Assembly: GCA_028713675.1 (NCBI GenBank)
Contig: JAQTNV010000002.1
Location: forward strand, 62,001 to 126,000
DNA length: 64,000 bases
From: a bacterium
GTDB taxonomy: Bacteria > Desulfobacterota > JAPLJL01
Reading direction: 5' to 3'
Below the pieces are notes generated by a model. It was not told where the DNA came from. It saw nothing but the letters and a program-made list of their open reading frames with translations, and ran no database searches. A program made the translations under genes and the position numbers. Below are positions 33,221-44,310 of this stretch, piece by piece (positions within the stretch are counted from its first letter, which is position 1; each line of letters starts with the position of its first letter).

Positions 33221-33883
33221 ATGCCCACTTTTCATTTCAATACCCGGCGTAATCTCTTGGAGCTTACCGGCCTGAAGGCCAGGAACATCAAGGAGCTCCT
33301 CGAAGGGCTTCGCTCCGTCCCTCGCTCGGTTATCTACTACCATACGCATCATTACCTCCAGCAGCATCAATATCTTTATCCCGAGCCCCCTAATGATTTC
33401 GCCTACTGGGTCCGGGAGGTTTTGGGGGAAAAACAGCTGGGAGAGGAACTGTTTGCCATTGACCTCTGTCAGTTTCCCGATTTGGAGCGTCTGCGGGACC
33501 GGATTATTGCCCTCCTGGAGAAATATCTGGAAAAAAACAATTTAATAACAGTGCATCCCGGAGCCGAGTTCCATTTTATCCGGTCCATTTCCTTTGTTTT
33601 TCCTACCTTGTATCAAGCCGATAACCTGGCTGAATTCGTCCAGGCCCTGAAAAAAGTGAGCATTCACTCGCTTTACTTTCATATTTTTGAAGCCACCGTC
33701 CGTCTGGGCAAGAATGAAAATGATTTTTCCCGGTGGCTGCGGGAGAGTTTGCACGAAGACGGTTTGGCCGACCGGATTACCCGGCTGGATCCCTACACCC
33801 AAACCATGGAAGGGCTGCGGAACCGGATTTGTTCCCTGGTCGAGGCCCGGATCAAAGATATAAATAATGCCCAAGCTCGCTGA
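33221..33883 (+). CDS. DUF5752 family protein
   Basis: Protein of 220 residues made of two similar halves: SVIYYHTHHYL...DFAYWVREVLGEKQLGEEL...LERLRDRIIALLE and SLYFHIFEATVRLG...DFSRWLRESLHEDGLADRI...MEGLRNRICSLVE. The internal duplication and DUF5752 pattern are clear. These genes are commonly found beside trehalose synthase TreT, as here, where it overlaps treT by 17 bases. The function is unknown; a regulatory or scaffold role for trehalose metabolism is possible. Confidence 0.85.
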   Translation: MPTFHFNTRRNLLELTGLKARNIKELLEGLRSVPRSVIYYHTHHYLQQHQYLYPEPPNDFAYWVREVLGEKQLGEELFAIDLCQFPDLERLRDRIIALLEKYLEKNNLITVHPGAEFHFIRSISFVFPTLYQADNLAEFVQALKKVSIHSLYFHIFEATVRLGKNENDFSRWLRESLHEDGLADRITRLDPYTQTMEGLRNRICSLVEARIKDINNAQAR

Positions 33884-35090
33884 TTACGAACCCATCCTCG
33901 GCAGTCAGGTAATCGAGGAGTTGTTCCTCCTGGCGGAGCGTTTGCAGGGCAAGACCATTCAAAATATAAATTCCACCTCGGTAGGCGGCGGGGTCGCGGA
34001 GATTCTCAACCGGATGATCCCTTTGCTCCACGAGCTCGGGGTTGATGCCCGCTGGGACTTGATCAAGGGCGGGGAGGCCTTTTTTAACGTCACCAAAAGA
34101 ATGCATAACGCCCTGCACGGAGCCGAGGTTGACCTTTCCCCATCCGAGATCGAGATCTTCCTCTCGACCAATCAGGAGAATGCCGGAATGATCAATTGGA
34201 GCGGAGATATAGTCTTCATCCACGATCCCCAGCCGATTGCCCTGGTGGAAAAAAGAAAAGAGATCGGTCGTAACTGGGTCTGGCGTTGCCATATAGATTT
34301 TTCCTCTCCGCATCCTCCGGTCTGGGAATTTCTCCGGGGGTTCATCGAACAATACGATGCCGCGGTTTTTTCCGCCCCCGCCTTCGCCCGCCAACTGCCC
34401 ATCCGCCAGGCCCTGATTTCCCCTTCCATTGATCCTCTGAGCGAAAAGAACCGCGAGCTTTCCCAAAAGGAGATTCTCTCGGTTTTTGAAAAATTGAAAA
34501 TCGATCCGGAAATGCCGACGCTCACCCAAATCTCCCGCTTTGATTACCTGAAAGATCCTTTCGGGGTGATTAACGCCTACAAGCAGGTAAAGCGATACAT
34601 CGACTGCCAGCTGATCCTAGCCGGTGGCGGGGCGGTGGATGATCCGGAGGGCAATCTGGTTTATCAACAGGTTCTGGAAAAGGCGGGCAATGATCCCAAT
34701 ATCCATGTCCTTTTGCTTCCGCCGTCCAGCGACCTGGAAATAAACGCCCTCCAGCGGGGGTCAACCGTGATTCTGCAGAAATCCCTGCGGGAGGGTTTCG
34801 GCCTGACCATAGCCGAGGCCCTCTGGAAGAAAAAACCGGTGGTGGCCTCGGCGGTGGGTGGGATACCCCTGCAAATTACCCATAAATATTCCGGGATCCT
34901 GACTTATACCGTGGACGGAACCGCTTTCTGGCTCCGGCAGCTTTTACAAAGCCCGGAATTCGCGCAGAAGTTGGGGGACAACGGCTATCAGCATATCCAT
35001 CAGAATTTCCTGATCAGCCGTCACATCAAAGACTACCTCCTCCTTTTCATCTCCCTTTATCATCCCGGAGAGGAAGTGGTTTATCTTTGA
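33867..35090 (+). CDS. treT: Trehalose glycosyltransferring synthase TreT
   Basis: GT4-family enzyme of 407 residues that makes trehalose from NDP-glucose and glucose, or runs in reverse. The N-terminal motif NINSTSVGGGVAEILN, the middle VFIHDPQPIALV and WRCHIDFSSP, and the donor site SLREGFGLTIAEALWKKKPV are typical of TreT. Length is normal for the family. It overlaps the DUF5752 gene and ends in a TGA that overlaps the TTG before the next gene. Together with OtsAB it gives the organism two trehalose routes in one cluster. Confidence 0.93.
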   Translation: MPKLADYEPILGSQVIEELFLLAERLQGKTIQNINSTSVGGGVAEILNRMIPLLHELGVDARWDLIKGGEAFFNVTKRMHNALHGAEVDLSPSEIEIFLSTNQENAGMINWSGDIVFIHDPQPIALVEKRKEIGRNWVWRCHIDFSSPHPPVWEFLRGFIEQYDAAVFSAPAFARQLPIRQALISPSIDPLSEKNRELSQKEILSVFEKLKIDPEMPTLTQISRFDYLKDPFGVINAYKQVKRYIDCQLILAGGGAVDDPEGNLVYQQVLEKAGNDPNIHVLLLPPSSDLEINALQRGSTVILQKSLREGFGLTIAEALWKKKPVVASAVGGIPLQITHKYSGILTYTVDGTAFWLRQLLQSPEFAQKLGDNGYQHIHQNFLISRHIKDYLLLFISLYHPGEEVVYL

Positions 35091-35101
35091 AATTGGAGGT
35101 C

Positions 35102-36838
35102 ATGAAGCTGAAATTGGCGGTTCCCCTGGTTTTTATTTTGTTTGTTTCGCTGTTTTTCCTCATCGATCCCGCCCCGGCTGAAATAACCGAAAATAGCGGC
35201 AGGAATTATTTCATCTCCGGGACCGTGCGTGATTCTCATCAGGAACCGGTCCGGGAAGCGAGGCTCCGCGTTCTCGTCAATGGGGTACCGCATAAAATTA
35301 TCTCTGGGTCGGAAGAGGCCAATTTAATTGAAACCTCCTCTCACGGCGGCTATCAGATTGAATTCCAACTCCCACCCGAGACCGCGGAAACCGCCCTGAT
35401 CCGGATCGAAGTAACTAAAAGCAGTTACCGCCCGGCAAATCTTGAATTCGGGAAAAATGATTTCGCTCCCAAAGATCAAAACTATTTTGCCATCGGTAAT
35501 GTGGAATTATCCCGGAGTTTAGGTCCCGCTTTTTACATCGCCGCGGCTATTTTCCTGCTTACCTATCTGCTGATCTCCTTCGACGTTCTCCACCGGACCG
35601 TCGCCGCCATGCTGGGCGCCGCCACCATGCTCATCGCCACCTATACCCTGGGGACCCTGAATCCCGATTACCGGATTATCTCCTTTGCCCGGGCCGTCGG
35701 CTCGGTGGATATGAATGTCATCTTTCTGCTCCTGGGCATGATGGTCATCGTGGGGGTCCTGAAACACACCGGCGTTTTCCAATGGTGCGCCTACATGTCC
35801 TTCCGGATCTCGCGGGGCAGGCTTTTTATTCTCTCCCTGATTTCGATGATTTTTGTGGCCGTGACTTCGGCGTTCCTGGACAACGTGACCACCATGCTGC
35901 TCTATACCCCGGTTACGATCGAGATCGCCCTGGCAATGAAAATTTCTCCCCTGGTCCTCCTGATTCCCGAGGTGATGGCCTCCAATATCGGAGGTGCCGC
36001 CACCCTGATCGGTGATCCCCCGAATATCATGATTGGATCCTATACTGGCCTGACTTTCCTGCAGTTCATCCGGAATCTGGCCCCGGTCTGCGTGGCCTGC
36101 CTGGCGGCCCTGGTTTTCTACGACCGGGTATTCCATCGCAGACAGCAGGCCGAGAGGCGGGAAGGACATGCCGCTGAATATATCGGCTCATTGAAATCGT
36201 CCCATCGAATCAAGGACCCGGTCCTGCTCGGGTTCGGCCTGGCCGTCCTGGGGGTGGTTATCGCCCTCTTCGCCAGCCACGGCTTCTGGAAAATGGAAGT
36301 CAGCATCCCCGCCCTTTTCGGGGCGGGAGCGCTTTTCGCTTACGGGGTTCTGGCCCGGAAGGTCGAGGTTTTCGAGCTGATCGAGAAGGACATCGAGTGG
36401 TCTACACTGCTCTTTTTCATTTTCCTCTTTATCGTGGTCGGGGCGGTGGAAGAAACAGGACTCCTGTCCCTGATCGCCGATTACGTTCTGAAACTTTCCT
36501 CAGGCAACCTAACCGTGGCGATCTGCCTGATCCTTTGGGTCTCCGCCATCATGAGCGCTTTCGTTGATAACATTCCTTTCACCGCCACCATGTTGCCAAT
36601 CGCCGCTTATCTCACCAGGGTCATCCCCGGCGCGGAAACCGGTGTGCTCTGGTGGGCCCTGGCGCTGGGAGCCTGCCTGGGCGGGAATGGAACCCTGATC
36701 GGGGCCAGCGCCAACGTGGTTACCATGGGCATCGCCGAGTCGGCCGGTCACCCCATTCATTTTCGGGATTTCATGAAATATGGTTTACTTTATATGCTGA
36801 TCAGCGTGGCAATCTGTAATTTGTGGTTGCTAATTTAG
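35102..36838 (+). CDS. ArsB/NhaD-superfamily permease with an exported N-terminal domain
   Basis: Protein of 578 residues from ATG 35102, preceded by TTGGAGG. A signal-like helix (about 7-27) leads to a periplasmic beta-domain (about 35-140, with FISGTVRDSHQEPVREARLRV) of the carboxypeptidase regulatory-like type. About 11-12 helices of the ion-transporter superfamily follow, with the duplicated hallmarks SAFLDNVTTMLLYTP / GGAATLIGDPPNIM and SAFVDNIPFTATMLP / GGNGTLIGASANVV. Such carriers exchange ions or dicarboxylates; NhaD-type Na+/H+ exchange is possible. The added periplasmic domain is uncommon. Position next to trehalose genes and Kup suggests ion balance in osmotic stress. Confidence 0.88.
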   Translation: MKLKLAVPLVFILFVSLFFLIDPAPAEITENSGRNYFISGTVRDSHQEPVREARLRVLVNGVPHKIISGSEEANLIETSSHGGYQIEFQLPPETAETALIRIEVTKSSYRPANLEFGKNDFAPKDQNYFAIGNVELSRSLGPAFYIAAAIFLLTYLLISFDVLHRTVAAMLGAATMLIATYTLGTLNPDYRIISFARAVGSVDMNVIFLLLGMMVIVGVLKHTGVFQWCAYMSFRISRGRLFILSLISMIFVAVTSAFLDNVTTMLLYTPVTIEIALAMKISPLVLLIPEVMASNIGGAATLIGDPPNIMIGSYTGLTFLQFIRNLAPVCVACLAALVFYDRVFHRRQQAERREGHAAEYIGSLKSSHRIKDPVLLGFGLAVLGVVIALFASHGFWKMEVSIPALFGAGALFAYGVLARKVEVFELIEKDIEWSTLLFFIFLFIVVGAVEETGLLSLIADYVLKLSSGNLTVAICLILWVSAIMSAFVDNIPFTATMLPIAAYLTRVIPGAETGVLWWALALGACLGGNGTLIGASANVVTMGIAESAGHPIHFRDFMKYGLLYMLISVAICNLWLLI

Positions 36839-36863
36839 CGCTTCGAAATTCAGCCAGCCGCAC

Positions 36864-38843
36864 ATGTCAGAGTCTATCACCCCCAAAATCCCCGCGGATG
36901 CGACTTCGCCAAGTCCCAAGACTTCTTCTCGGCAGTTAGAAGGCACTGTAAGCCCCCGTGCAGAGGCACGAGTTCCCAATGGCGGCGGAAAACGTCTGGC
37001 CATACTTGCCTTCACCACGCTCGGCGTCGTTTATGGTGACATTGGCACGAGCCCTTTGTACGCGATTCGGGAGTGCTTTCACGGTCGGTACGGCATCAAC
37101 CCATCCGCCTCGAATGTCCTCGGAGTCCTGTCGCTCGTGGCTTGGGCCCTCATCCTGATTGTCAGCCTGAAATACCTGACGTTTGTGTTGCGAGCGGATA
37201 ACCGGGGCGAAGGCGGCGTCATCGCTCTTACCGCACAATTGATTTTCGGCCAAGACCGGTACCGGGGTGCAGGCGCGTTGATCATGATGGGACTGTTCGC
37301 GGCGGCGCTGCTCTACGGCGACGGCATGATCACCCCCGCGATTTCCGTTCTGAGTGCCGTAGAAGGAATCAGCATTGCCGCGCCCAGCTTGGAATCATGG
37401 GTTGTTCCCGTCACGGTCGGCATTTTGGTCTGCCTGTTCTCAATCCAGCGCAAGGGAACTTATCGCGTGGGCGTTCTATTCGGACCCGTCACCACCCTAT
37501 GGCTGCTGGTCATCGCCGCGCTTGGCATCCGCAGCATCCTGGCTCACCCGGATGTCCTGGCGGCCTTTCTGCCGAAGTATGGCTTGAGTTTTTTAAGTCG
37601 TAATGGTTCCCATGGTTTTATGGTTCTTGGCGCCGTGTTCCTGGTTGTCACGGGCACCGAGGCTTTGTTCGCCGACATGGGGCACTTCGGACGCCGCCCC
37701 ATTCGTCTCGCGTGGTATGTCTTGGTCCTTCCCGCCCTGTTATGCAATTATTTTGGGCAAGGTGCGTTGCTGCTCGGCCATCCGGAGCTCGCATCCAGAC
37801 CATTCTACTCCCTTGTCCCATCGTGGGGCATGTTTCCGGTAATCGCCCTCGCTACCGCCGCAACTATTATCGCATCACAGGCTGTCATCTCAGGCGCATT
37901 CTCATTGACCCGGCAAGCGGTTCAACTCGGCTACTTGCCCCGGGTGCAGATCATTCATACCTCGCCGACAGAGATTGGGCAGATATATATCCCGCAGGTC
38001 AACTGGATAATCATGGCGGCAACCATTGGGCTCGTGCTTGGCTTTCGCAGTTCCAGCGGATTGGCCGCGGCATACGGTGTGGCCGTGACCGCCACGATGA
38101 TCATTACCACGGTCCTCTTCGCTACGGTGGCGCGACGACGGTGGCAATGGAGCGGTTGGTGGTTCTTCCCGCTCATCGCGGTGTTTTTCGCTGTTGATCT
38201 CAGTTTTTTGGCCGCGAATTTTTCCAAGATTAGTCACGGCGCCTGGATTCCTCTCGCTGTTGCCGCCGTCGTCTTTATCGCCATGACGACATGGAAGAAA
38301 GGCCGAGACCTCCTGGCCGAAAAACTCTATTCTTGCCAACCTACTTTAGAAGATCTGATCAAGCAAATTCAGGCTACTCTACCACACCGCGTGCGCGGCA
38401 AAGCCATTTTCCTGGCAGGGAACGCTAAAGCCGCACCGCCGGCGCTGACGCAAAACCTCCGACACAACCGAGTCCTGCATGAAAGCGTCGCCGTCCTTAC
38501 GATTCGGACTGAAGATTTTCCTGAAGTTGGGCGAGAAGACAAGGTGCAGGTGGAAGAGATCGGGTCTGGATTCTGGCGCATTAAGGCCCGATTCGGATAT
38601 ATGGAGGAACCCAACGTTCCCTATATCCTGGCTCTGGCCCGGGAAAAAGGACTGAGCTTTCCTCTCGACGAGTGCGTATTTTTCCTGGGACGAGAACGGA
38701 TCATGGCCGACCGGAAGCCCGCGATGAGCCTCTGGCGCGAAGCTGTGTTTTCCTTCCTCTCCAAGAACGCTCTGGGGGCCACCCGATTCTTTCATATCCC
38801 GCCGGAACAGGTGGTTGAGCTTGGAACCCAGGTGGAGTTATAG
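36864..38843 (+). CDS. kup: Kup potassium uptake transporter
   Basis: Proton-coupled K+ importer of 659 residues with 12 helices in the first 430 and a cytoplasmic C-terminal domain. The signature GVVYGDIGTSPLYA opens the first helix; later TGTEALFADMGHFGRRPI and LCNYFGQGALLL are typical of the HAK/KUP/KT family. A Ser/Pro-rich tail of about 40 residues precedes the first helix. No ribosome site is visible. Its codon use looks somewhat different from the genes on its left and closer to the right-hand operon. It completes an osmotic set with the trehalose genes. Confidence 0.94.
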   Translation: MSESITPKIPADATSPSPKTSSRQLEGTVSPRAEARVPNGGGKRLAILAFTTLGVVYGDIGTSPLYAIRECFHGRYGINPSASNVLGVLSLVAWALILIVSLKYLTFVLRADNRGEGGVIALTAQLIFGQDRYRGAGALIMMGLFAAALLYGDGMITPAISVLSAVEGISIAAPSLESWVVPVTVGILVCLFSIQRKGTYRVGVLFGPVTTLWLLVIAALGIRSILAHPDVLAAFLPKYGLSFLSRNGSHGFMVLGAVFLVVTGTEALFADMGHFGRRPIRLAWYVLVLPALLCNYFGQGALLLGHPELASRPFYSLVPSWGMFPVIALATAATIIASQAVISGAFSLTRQAVQLGYLPRVQIIHTSPTEIGQIYIPQVNWIIMAATIGLVLGFRSSSGLAAAYGVAVTATMIITTVLFATVARRRWQWSGWWFFPLIAVFFAVDLSFLAANFSKISHGAWIPLAVAAVVFIAMTTWKKGRDLLAEKLYSCQPTLEDLIKQIQATLPHRVRGKAIFLAGNAKAAPPALTQNLRHNRVLHESVAVLTIRTEDFPEVGREDKVQVEEIGSGFWRIKARFGYMEEPNVPYILALAREKGLSFPLDECVFFLGRERIMADRKPAMSLWREAVFSFLSKNALGATRFFHIPPEQVVELGTQVEL

Positions 38844-38872
38844 ACAACAGAAAGGGGCGGGGAAGGTATTTC

Positions 38873-39718
38873 ATGAAAAGCAGAGATATTTCTAAAGAGA
38901 ACCCGAACCAATGGCGTCTCGGGTCGGCGATAATTCTAATCTTTTTGATCGGCCTGTTCGATTGTTATACCGGACCCGAAATACGCATTAATCCCCTTTA
39001 TTATATCCCCATCACGCTCGGCGCATGGCGTTCCCGGTTCCGGGGTGCCGTTCTGCTGGCCGGCCTCTGCGCTCTGTCCTGGATCCTGTCAAATTACTAT
39101 GCCGGTTTGAGTTTCTCGCGCACTTTCATGTGGCTCGTAAACATCTCCGCCCAGTTTGTTTCTTTTTTCCTGGTGGGGGTGTTGATCGTGCGCATGCGCG
39201 CGGCTCATGCCCAGGAAAAAATATTATCGCGTTCGGACAACCTGACCAAACTGATGAACGCGCGGGCTTTTTATGAGCGGCTGGAATACGAGTTGGTGCG
39301 GGCACAAAGGTACGAGCATCCTTTGACGATCGGCTTCCTGGATCTCGACAATTTCAAGACGGTAAACGACCACCTGGGACACCAGGCGGGCGATAACGTG
39401 CTCTGCCGGGTGGCGGATCTGCTCAAATCGTTCATGAGATCGAGCGATACACTGGCGAGGCTTGGGGGAGACGAGTTCGCCGTCATCCTGCCCGAAACAG
39501 ATCGGGAACAAAGCCGAACGGTATTCGCCAAGATCCTGGCCGCCCTGGAGAAAGAAATGAAGGAGAGGGAAACGCCGATTACCGCCAGCATCGGGGTGGT
39601 ATCCTACCCGGAAAATACACTGGACTCCGAAGGCCTGATTTCCTGCGCGGATTCGGCTATGTACCGGGCCAAGGAAGCCGGGAAAAACCGGGTGGAGTTC
39701 AAGGGAGCGCCCAAATAA
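38873..39718 (+). CDS. Second membrane diguanylate cyclase
   Basis: Protein of 281 residues with the same N-terminal membrane module as the cyclase at 27967 (here LFDCYTGPEIRINPLYYIP), four helices in about the first 115 residues, then a GGDEF domain with active motif RLGGDEFAVILPE and intact inhibitory RSSD. It should make cyclic di-GMP. A GGGGAAGG region precedes the ATG. It ends this plus-strand block and faces the H+-ATPase gene. Confidence 0.92.
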   Translation: MKSRDISKENPNQWRLGSAIILIFLIGLFDCYTGPEIRINPLYYIPITLGAWRSRFRGAVLLAGLCALSWILSNYYAGLSFSRTFMWLVNISAQFVSFFLVGVLIVRMRAAHAQEKILSRSDNLTKLMNARAFYERLEYELVRAQRYEHPLTIGFLDLDNFKTVNDHLGHQAGDNVLCRVADLLKSFMRSSDTLARLGGDEFAVILPETDREQSRTVFAKILAALEKEMKERETPITASIGVVSYPENTLDSEGLISCADSAMYRAKEAGKNRVEFKGAPK

Positions 39719-39816
39719 TCGGGGGAAATTCGGATAGTTCAGGACATCACCCGGGGCTTCCGCAGTGCCAAGTATATTTTACCTTCATCCTATGCGGGCG
39801 GATTTTTTTGCAGTAT

Positions 39817-39836
39817 GCCGATTCATCGGCGTTTTT
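39817..39836 (+). terminator. Weak terminator after the second cyclase
   Basis: GCCGA pairs with TCGGC across a TTCA loop and is followed by GTTTTTC. The stem is short. The remaining 39719-40010 gap between convergent genes shows no other feature. Confidence 0.4.
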
Positions 39837-40010
39837 CAAAAAGCTCGATCCCGCCCAGAGACGGGACACGTAAATCGGGCAGCTAGGAAACCTTTGCAAA
39901 TAACTACGGCATTTTTCGGGTTAAATATAATCCCGGGCGGGAATTGGTTGTTTGTCGGAAGCATACGCAAACTAATAGACCTAACCCTGGATTTCGTTGT
40001 TCGCGTCTGC

Positions 40011-42626
40011 TTATTTGTGGTGCTCTTCTTTCCGAATCTCCCGCTCCGCCTGATTCCAGTCCTGAACCGCTTGACCGTCCTGGCGGCCCCGCTGCTCGTA
40101 AAGTTCATAAGCTCGCTTGGCAATCTGCGGCGTCAAATTGGACGGTGTCTTGGCTTTGACGGGATCGAAGATCAGATACGCAAGCAGTTTTAAACGATCA
40201 TTAAAGAGGAACCAAGCCAAGGCATAGCCCCAAACGAACAGAGCCCAGCCCCAGCCGAGGGGCGTCATAAACAGCCCATAAACGGCAATCAACGTCGCCA
40301 CGATTTGCGTGCCGAGCACGGCCGCCCATAAGATCCGCGCGGGGCGGATGGACCAGAACGGGCCGCGCGTGCGCGTGAGGAAGATCGTCAGATGTCCCGC
40401 CACTGACAGCTTTAGATACATCAGCGTCTGGATGTGCGCGCGGTCGAGGTGAAAAACGCGCTCACCGAGGTAAAACAAGACGAAGGCGGAAACGACCCCG
40501 ATGAGGCCTAGCACCGTGGAAATGCCCAGCACCACGCGCATGTTCCAGGCCTCGGGCTGATCCTGGTAATGCACGTTGTCATAGGCAATGGACAGGATGG
40601 CGCCGTCGTTGAGCAATGCCAGCATCACGATCATCACCGCCGTCAAGGGATAAAAGTTGAAGATCAGGATCGACAGCGTCATGAAAAAAAGCACGCGCAG
40701 CGTTTCGGCGATGCGGTAGATCGCGTAGCTGTTCATCCGCTGGAATATTTTCCGGCTTTCCTTGATCGCTTGAATAATCACCGATAGGCCGGGTGTCATC
40801 AGGACAATGGAAGCGGCCGCGCGCGCCGCGTCCGTCGCGCCCGAAACGGCGATGCCGCAGTCGGCTTTCTTCAGCGCGGGGGCGTCATTCACTCCGTCGC
40901 CCGTCATGCCGACGATGTGGCCGAGTTTCTGCAGGACATCCACGATGTGGAACTTGTGCTCGGGGAACACCTGGGCGAAACCGTCGGCCTTCTCGATGGA
41001 CTCGGCCACCGCCGCGGTCTCCTGCTTCTTTGAGTCGCCCAGGCCGCCGGCATCGAGGATATTCGCGCCCAGGTCTAATTTTTTGGCGGTTTCCTTGGCG
41101 ATGGCCAGGGCGTCACCCGTAACCATCTTGACCTTTACGCCCATCTCCAGCGCGGTCGCGATGGTTGCCTTGGCATCTTCCCGGGGCGGATCGAACAGGG
41201 GCAATACGCCGACAAACTGCCATGACCCGTCGCCCTCGGCCCGCGCCACGCCCAACGAACGAAAGCCGCGAGCCGCGAATTCGTTGACCGCCTTCTCGAC
41301 GGCGGGCTTCACCTGCCCGGCATTGGCCGACAATTCCAAAATCACCTGCGGCGCGCCCTTGGTCACCTTGAACGTCCTTCCGTCCGCGGCTTTGACGGCG
41401 GCCTCGGTGCGTTTATGCACCGGGTCGAACGGCTGGAAATGGACCACCTGATAACCCTGCAACGCCTGCTTGTCTTTCAGTCCGCCCAGAACGGCCAGAT
41501 CAATGGTGTCGTTATTATCCGCGCGCGACGCCAGCGCTCCATTAAGGATGACTTGATCGGCGGGGGCATTGTTCACGCCGAACGGCTCGCCCAGCGTCAG
41601 CTTGTTCTGGGTCAGGGTGCCGGTCTTGTCCGCGCACAGCACGTCTACGCCCGCCAATTCCTCGATGGCCACCAACCGGCTCACAATCGCCTCTTTTCTG
41701 GCCAGCAGGCGCGCGCCGACCGCCATCGTTACCGACAGCACCGTGGGCATCGCCACGGGAATCGCGGCCACCGTCAAAACCAACGCGAACTGAAGCGTGG
41801 TCAGCATCCGGTCGCCGCGGAAGAACGCGACGGTAACAATCACCGCCACCAGAGCCGCCGCGAGGAGGATCAGGTAATTACCGATCTTCAGGACCGCCTT
41901 CTGAAAGTGACTGACGGTGTGCGCCTCCTGCACCAGTTGCGCCGTTTTGCCGAAGTAGGTGTTCGCGCCCGTGGCATAGACCAGTGCGCCGATTTCGCCT
42001 TGGCGGATAATCGAACCCGAAAACACCGCTTCGCCGGGTTTTCGCGTGGCGGGCAGCGACTCTCCCGTCAGCGCGGATTGATCCACCTCCACCGGGTCGC
42101 CGTCCAGCAGGCGCGCATCCGCCGGCACAATATCACCCAGGCGCACGCGGATTACGTCGCCCGGCACCAACTCCCGCGCCGCCGGGGTAATCCACTTCCC
42201 ATCACGTTTCACCCGGGCCTTGATCGCCAGCTTGGCCTTTAGGGCGGCGATGGCGCTGCCCGCCTGGTGTTCTTCCCAGAATCCGACCGCGGCGTTGGCC
42301 AGAAGCAGAACGAGGATGATGCCGAAGTCCGGCCAATGCCGGGCTACCGCCGAAAGGATCACGGCCGCTTCGATCATCCACGGGATAGGACCCCAAAAAT
42401 AGGTGAGGAATTTCAGGAACGGATTGGTTTTCTTTTCTGCAATCTCGTTGGGCCCATATTGGGCCAGCCGTTTCTGCGCCTCGGCCTGACTGAGGCCGTC
42501 CGGCGAAGACCCCAACTTTGCCTGGAGTTCCGGCAGGGGAAGGGATTTCAGATCGTCCTTCGCTTCGGGCTTAGATCCCGGCTTCGATTCAGGTTTGTTT
42601 TCGGTTGCCTGTCCGTGTTCTTTCAT
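40011..42626 (-). CDS. Plasma-membrane H+-ATPase (P3A-type)
   Basis: P-type ATPase of 871 residues. The Asp phosphorylated during transport is in CADKTGTLTQNK; TGES of the actuator domain (ALTGESLPATR), the nucleotide site KGAPQVIL and the hinge MTGDGVNDAPALKKADCGIAV are intact. N-terminal residues are Pro/Lys/Ser-rich. Length and motifs are those of proton pumps of the Pma1 group rather than Ca2+ pumps. The gene starts 13 bases after the pgi stop, with GGAG before its ATG, so it is the last gene of the sugar-phosphate operon. It could use ATP from acetate kinase to expel protons during fermentation. Specificity for H+ is inferred from the subfamily. Confidence 0.92.
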   Translation of the reverse strand: MKEHGQATENKPESKPGSKPEAKDDLKSLPLPELQAKLGSSPDGLSQAEAQKRLAQYGPNEIAEKKTNPFLKFLTYFWGPIPWMIEAAVILSAVARHWPDFGIILVLLLANAAVGFWEEHQAGSAIAALKAKLAIKARVKRDGKWITPAARELVPGDVIRVRLGDIVPADARLLDGDPVEVDQSALTGESLPATRKPGEAVFSGSIIRQGEIGALVYATGANTYFGKTAQLVQEAHTVSHFQKAVLKIGNYLILLAAALVAVIVTVAFFRGDRMLTTLQFALVLTVAAIPVAMPTVLSVTMAVGARLLARKEAIVSRLVAIEELAGVDVLCADKTGTLTQNKLTLGEPFGVNNAPADQVILNGALASRADNNDTIDLAVLGGLKDKQALQGYQVVHFQPFDPVHKRTEAAVKAADGRTFKVTKGAPQVILELSANAGQVKPAVEKAVNEFAARGFRSLGVARAEGDGSWQFVGVLPLFDPPREDAKATIATALEMGVKVKMVTGDALAIAKETAKKLDLGANILDAGGLGDSKKQETAAVAESIEKADGFAQVFPEHKFHIVDVLQKLGHIVGMTGDGVNDAPALKKADCGIAVSGATDAARAAASIVLMTPGLSVIIQAIKESRKIFQRMNSYAIYRIAETLRVLFFMTLSILIFNFYPLTAVMIVMLALLNDGAILSIAYDNVHYQDQPEAWNMRVVLGISTVLGLIGVVSAFVLFYLGERVFHLDRAHIQTLMYLKLSVAGHLTIFLTRTRGPFWSIRPARILWAAVLGTQIVATLIAVYGLFMTPLGWGWALFVWGYALAWFLFNDRLKLLAYLIFDPVKAKTPSNLTPQIAKRAYELYEQRGRQDGQAVQDWNQAEREIRKEEHHK

Positions 42627-42639
42627 CGGGGGTCTCCTA

Positions 42640-44306
<1,667 letters not shown>

Positions 44307-44310
<4 letters not shown>

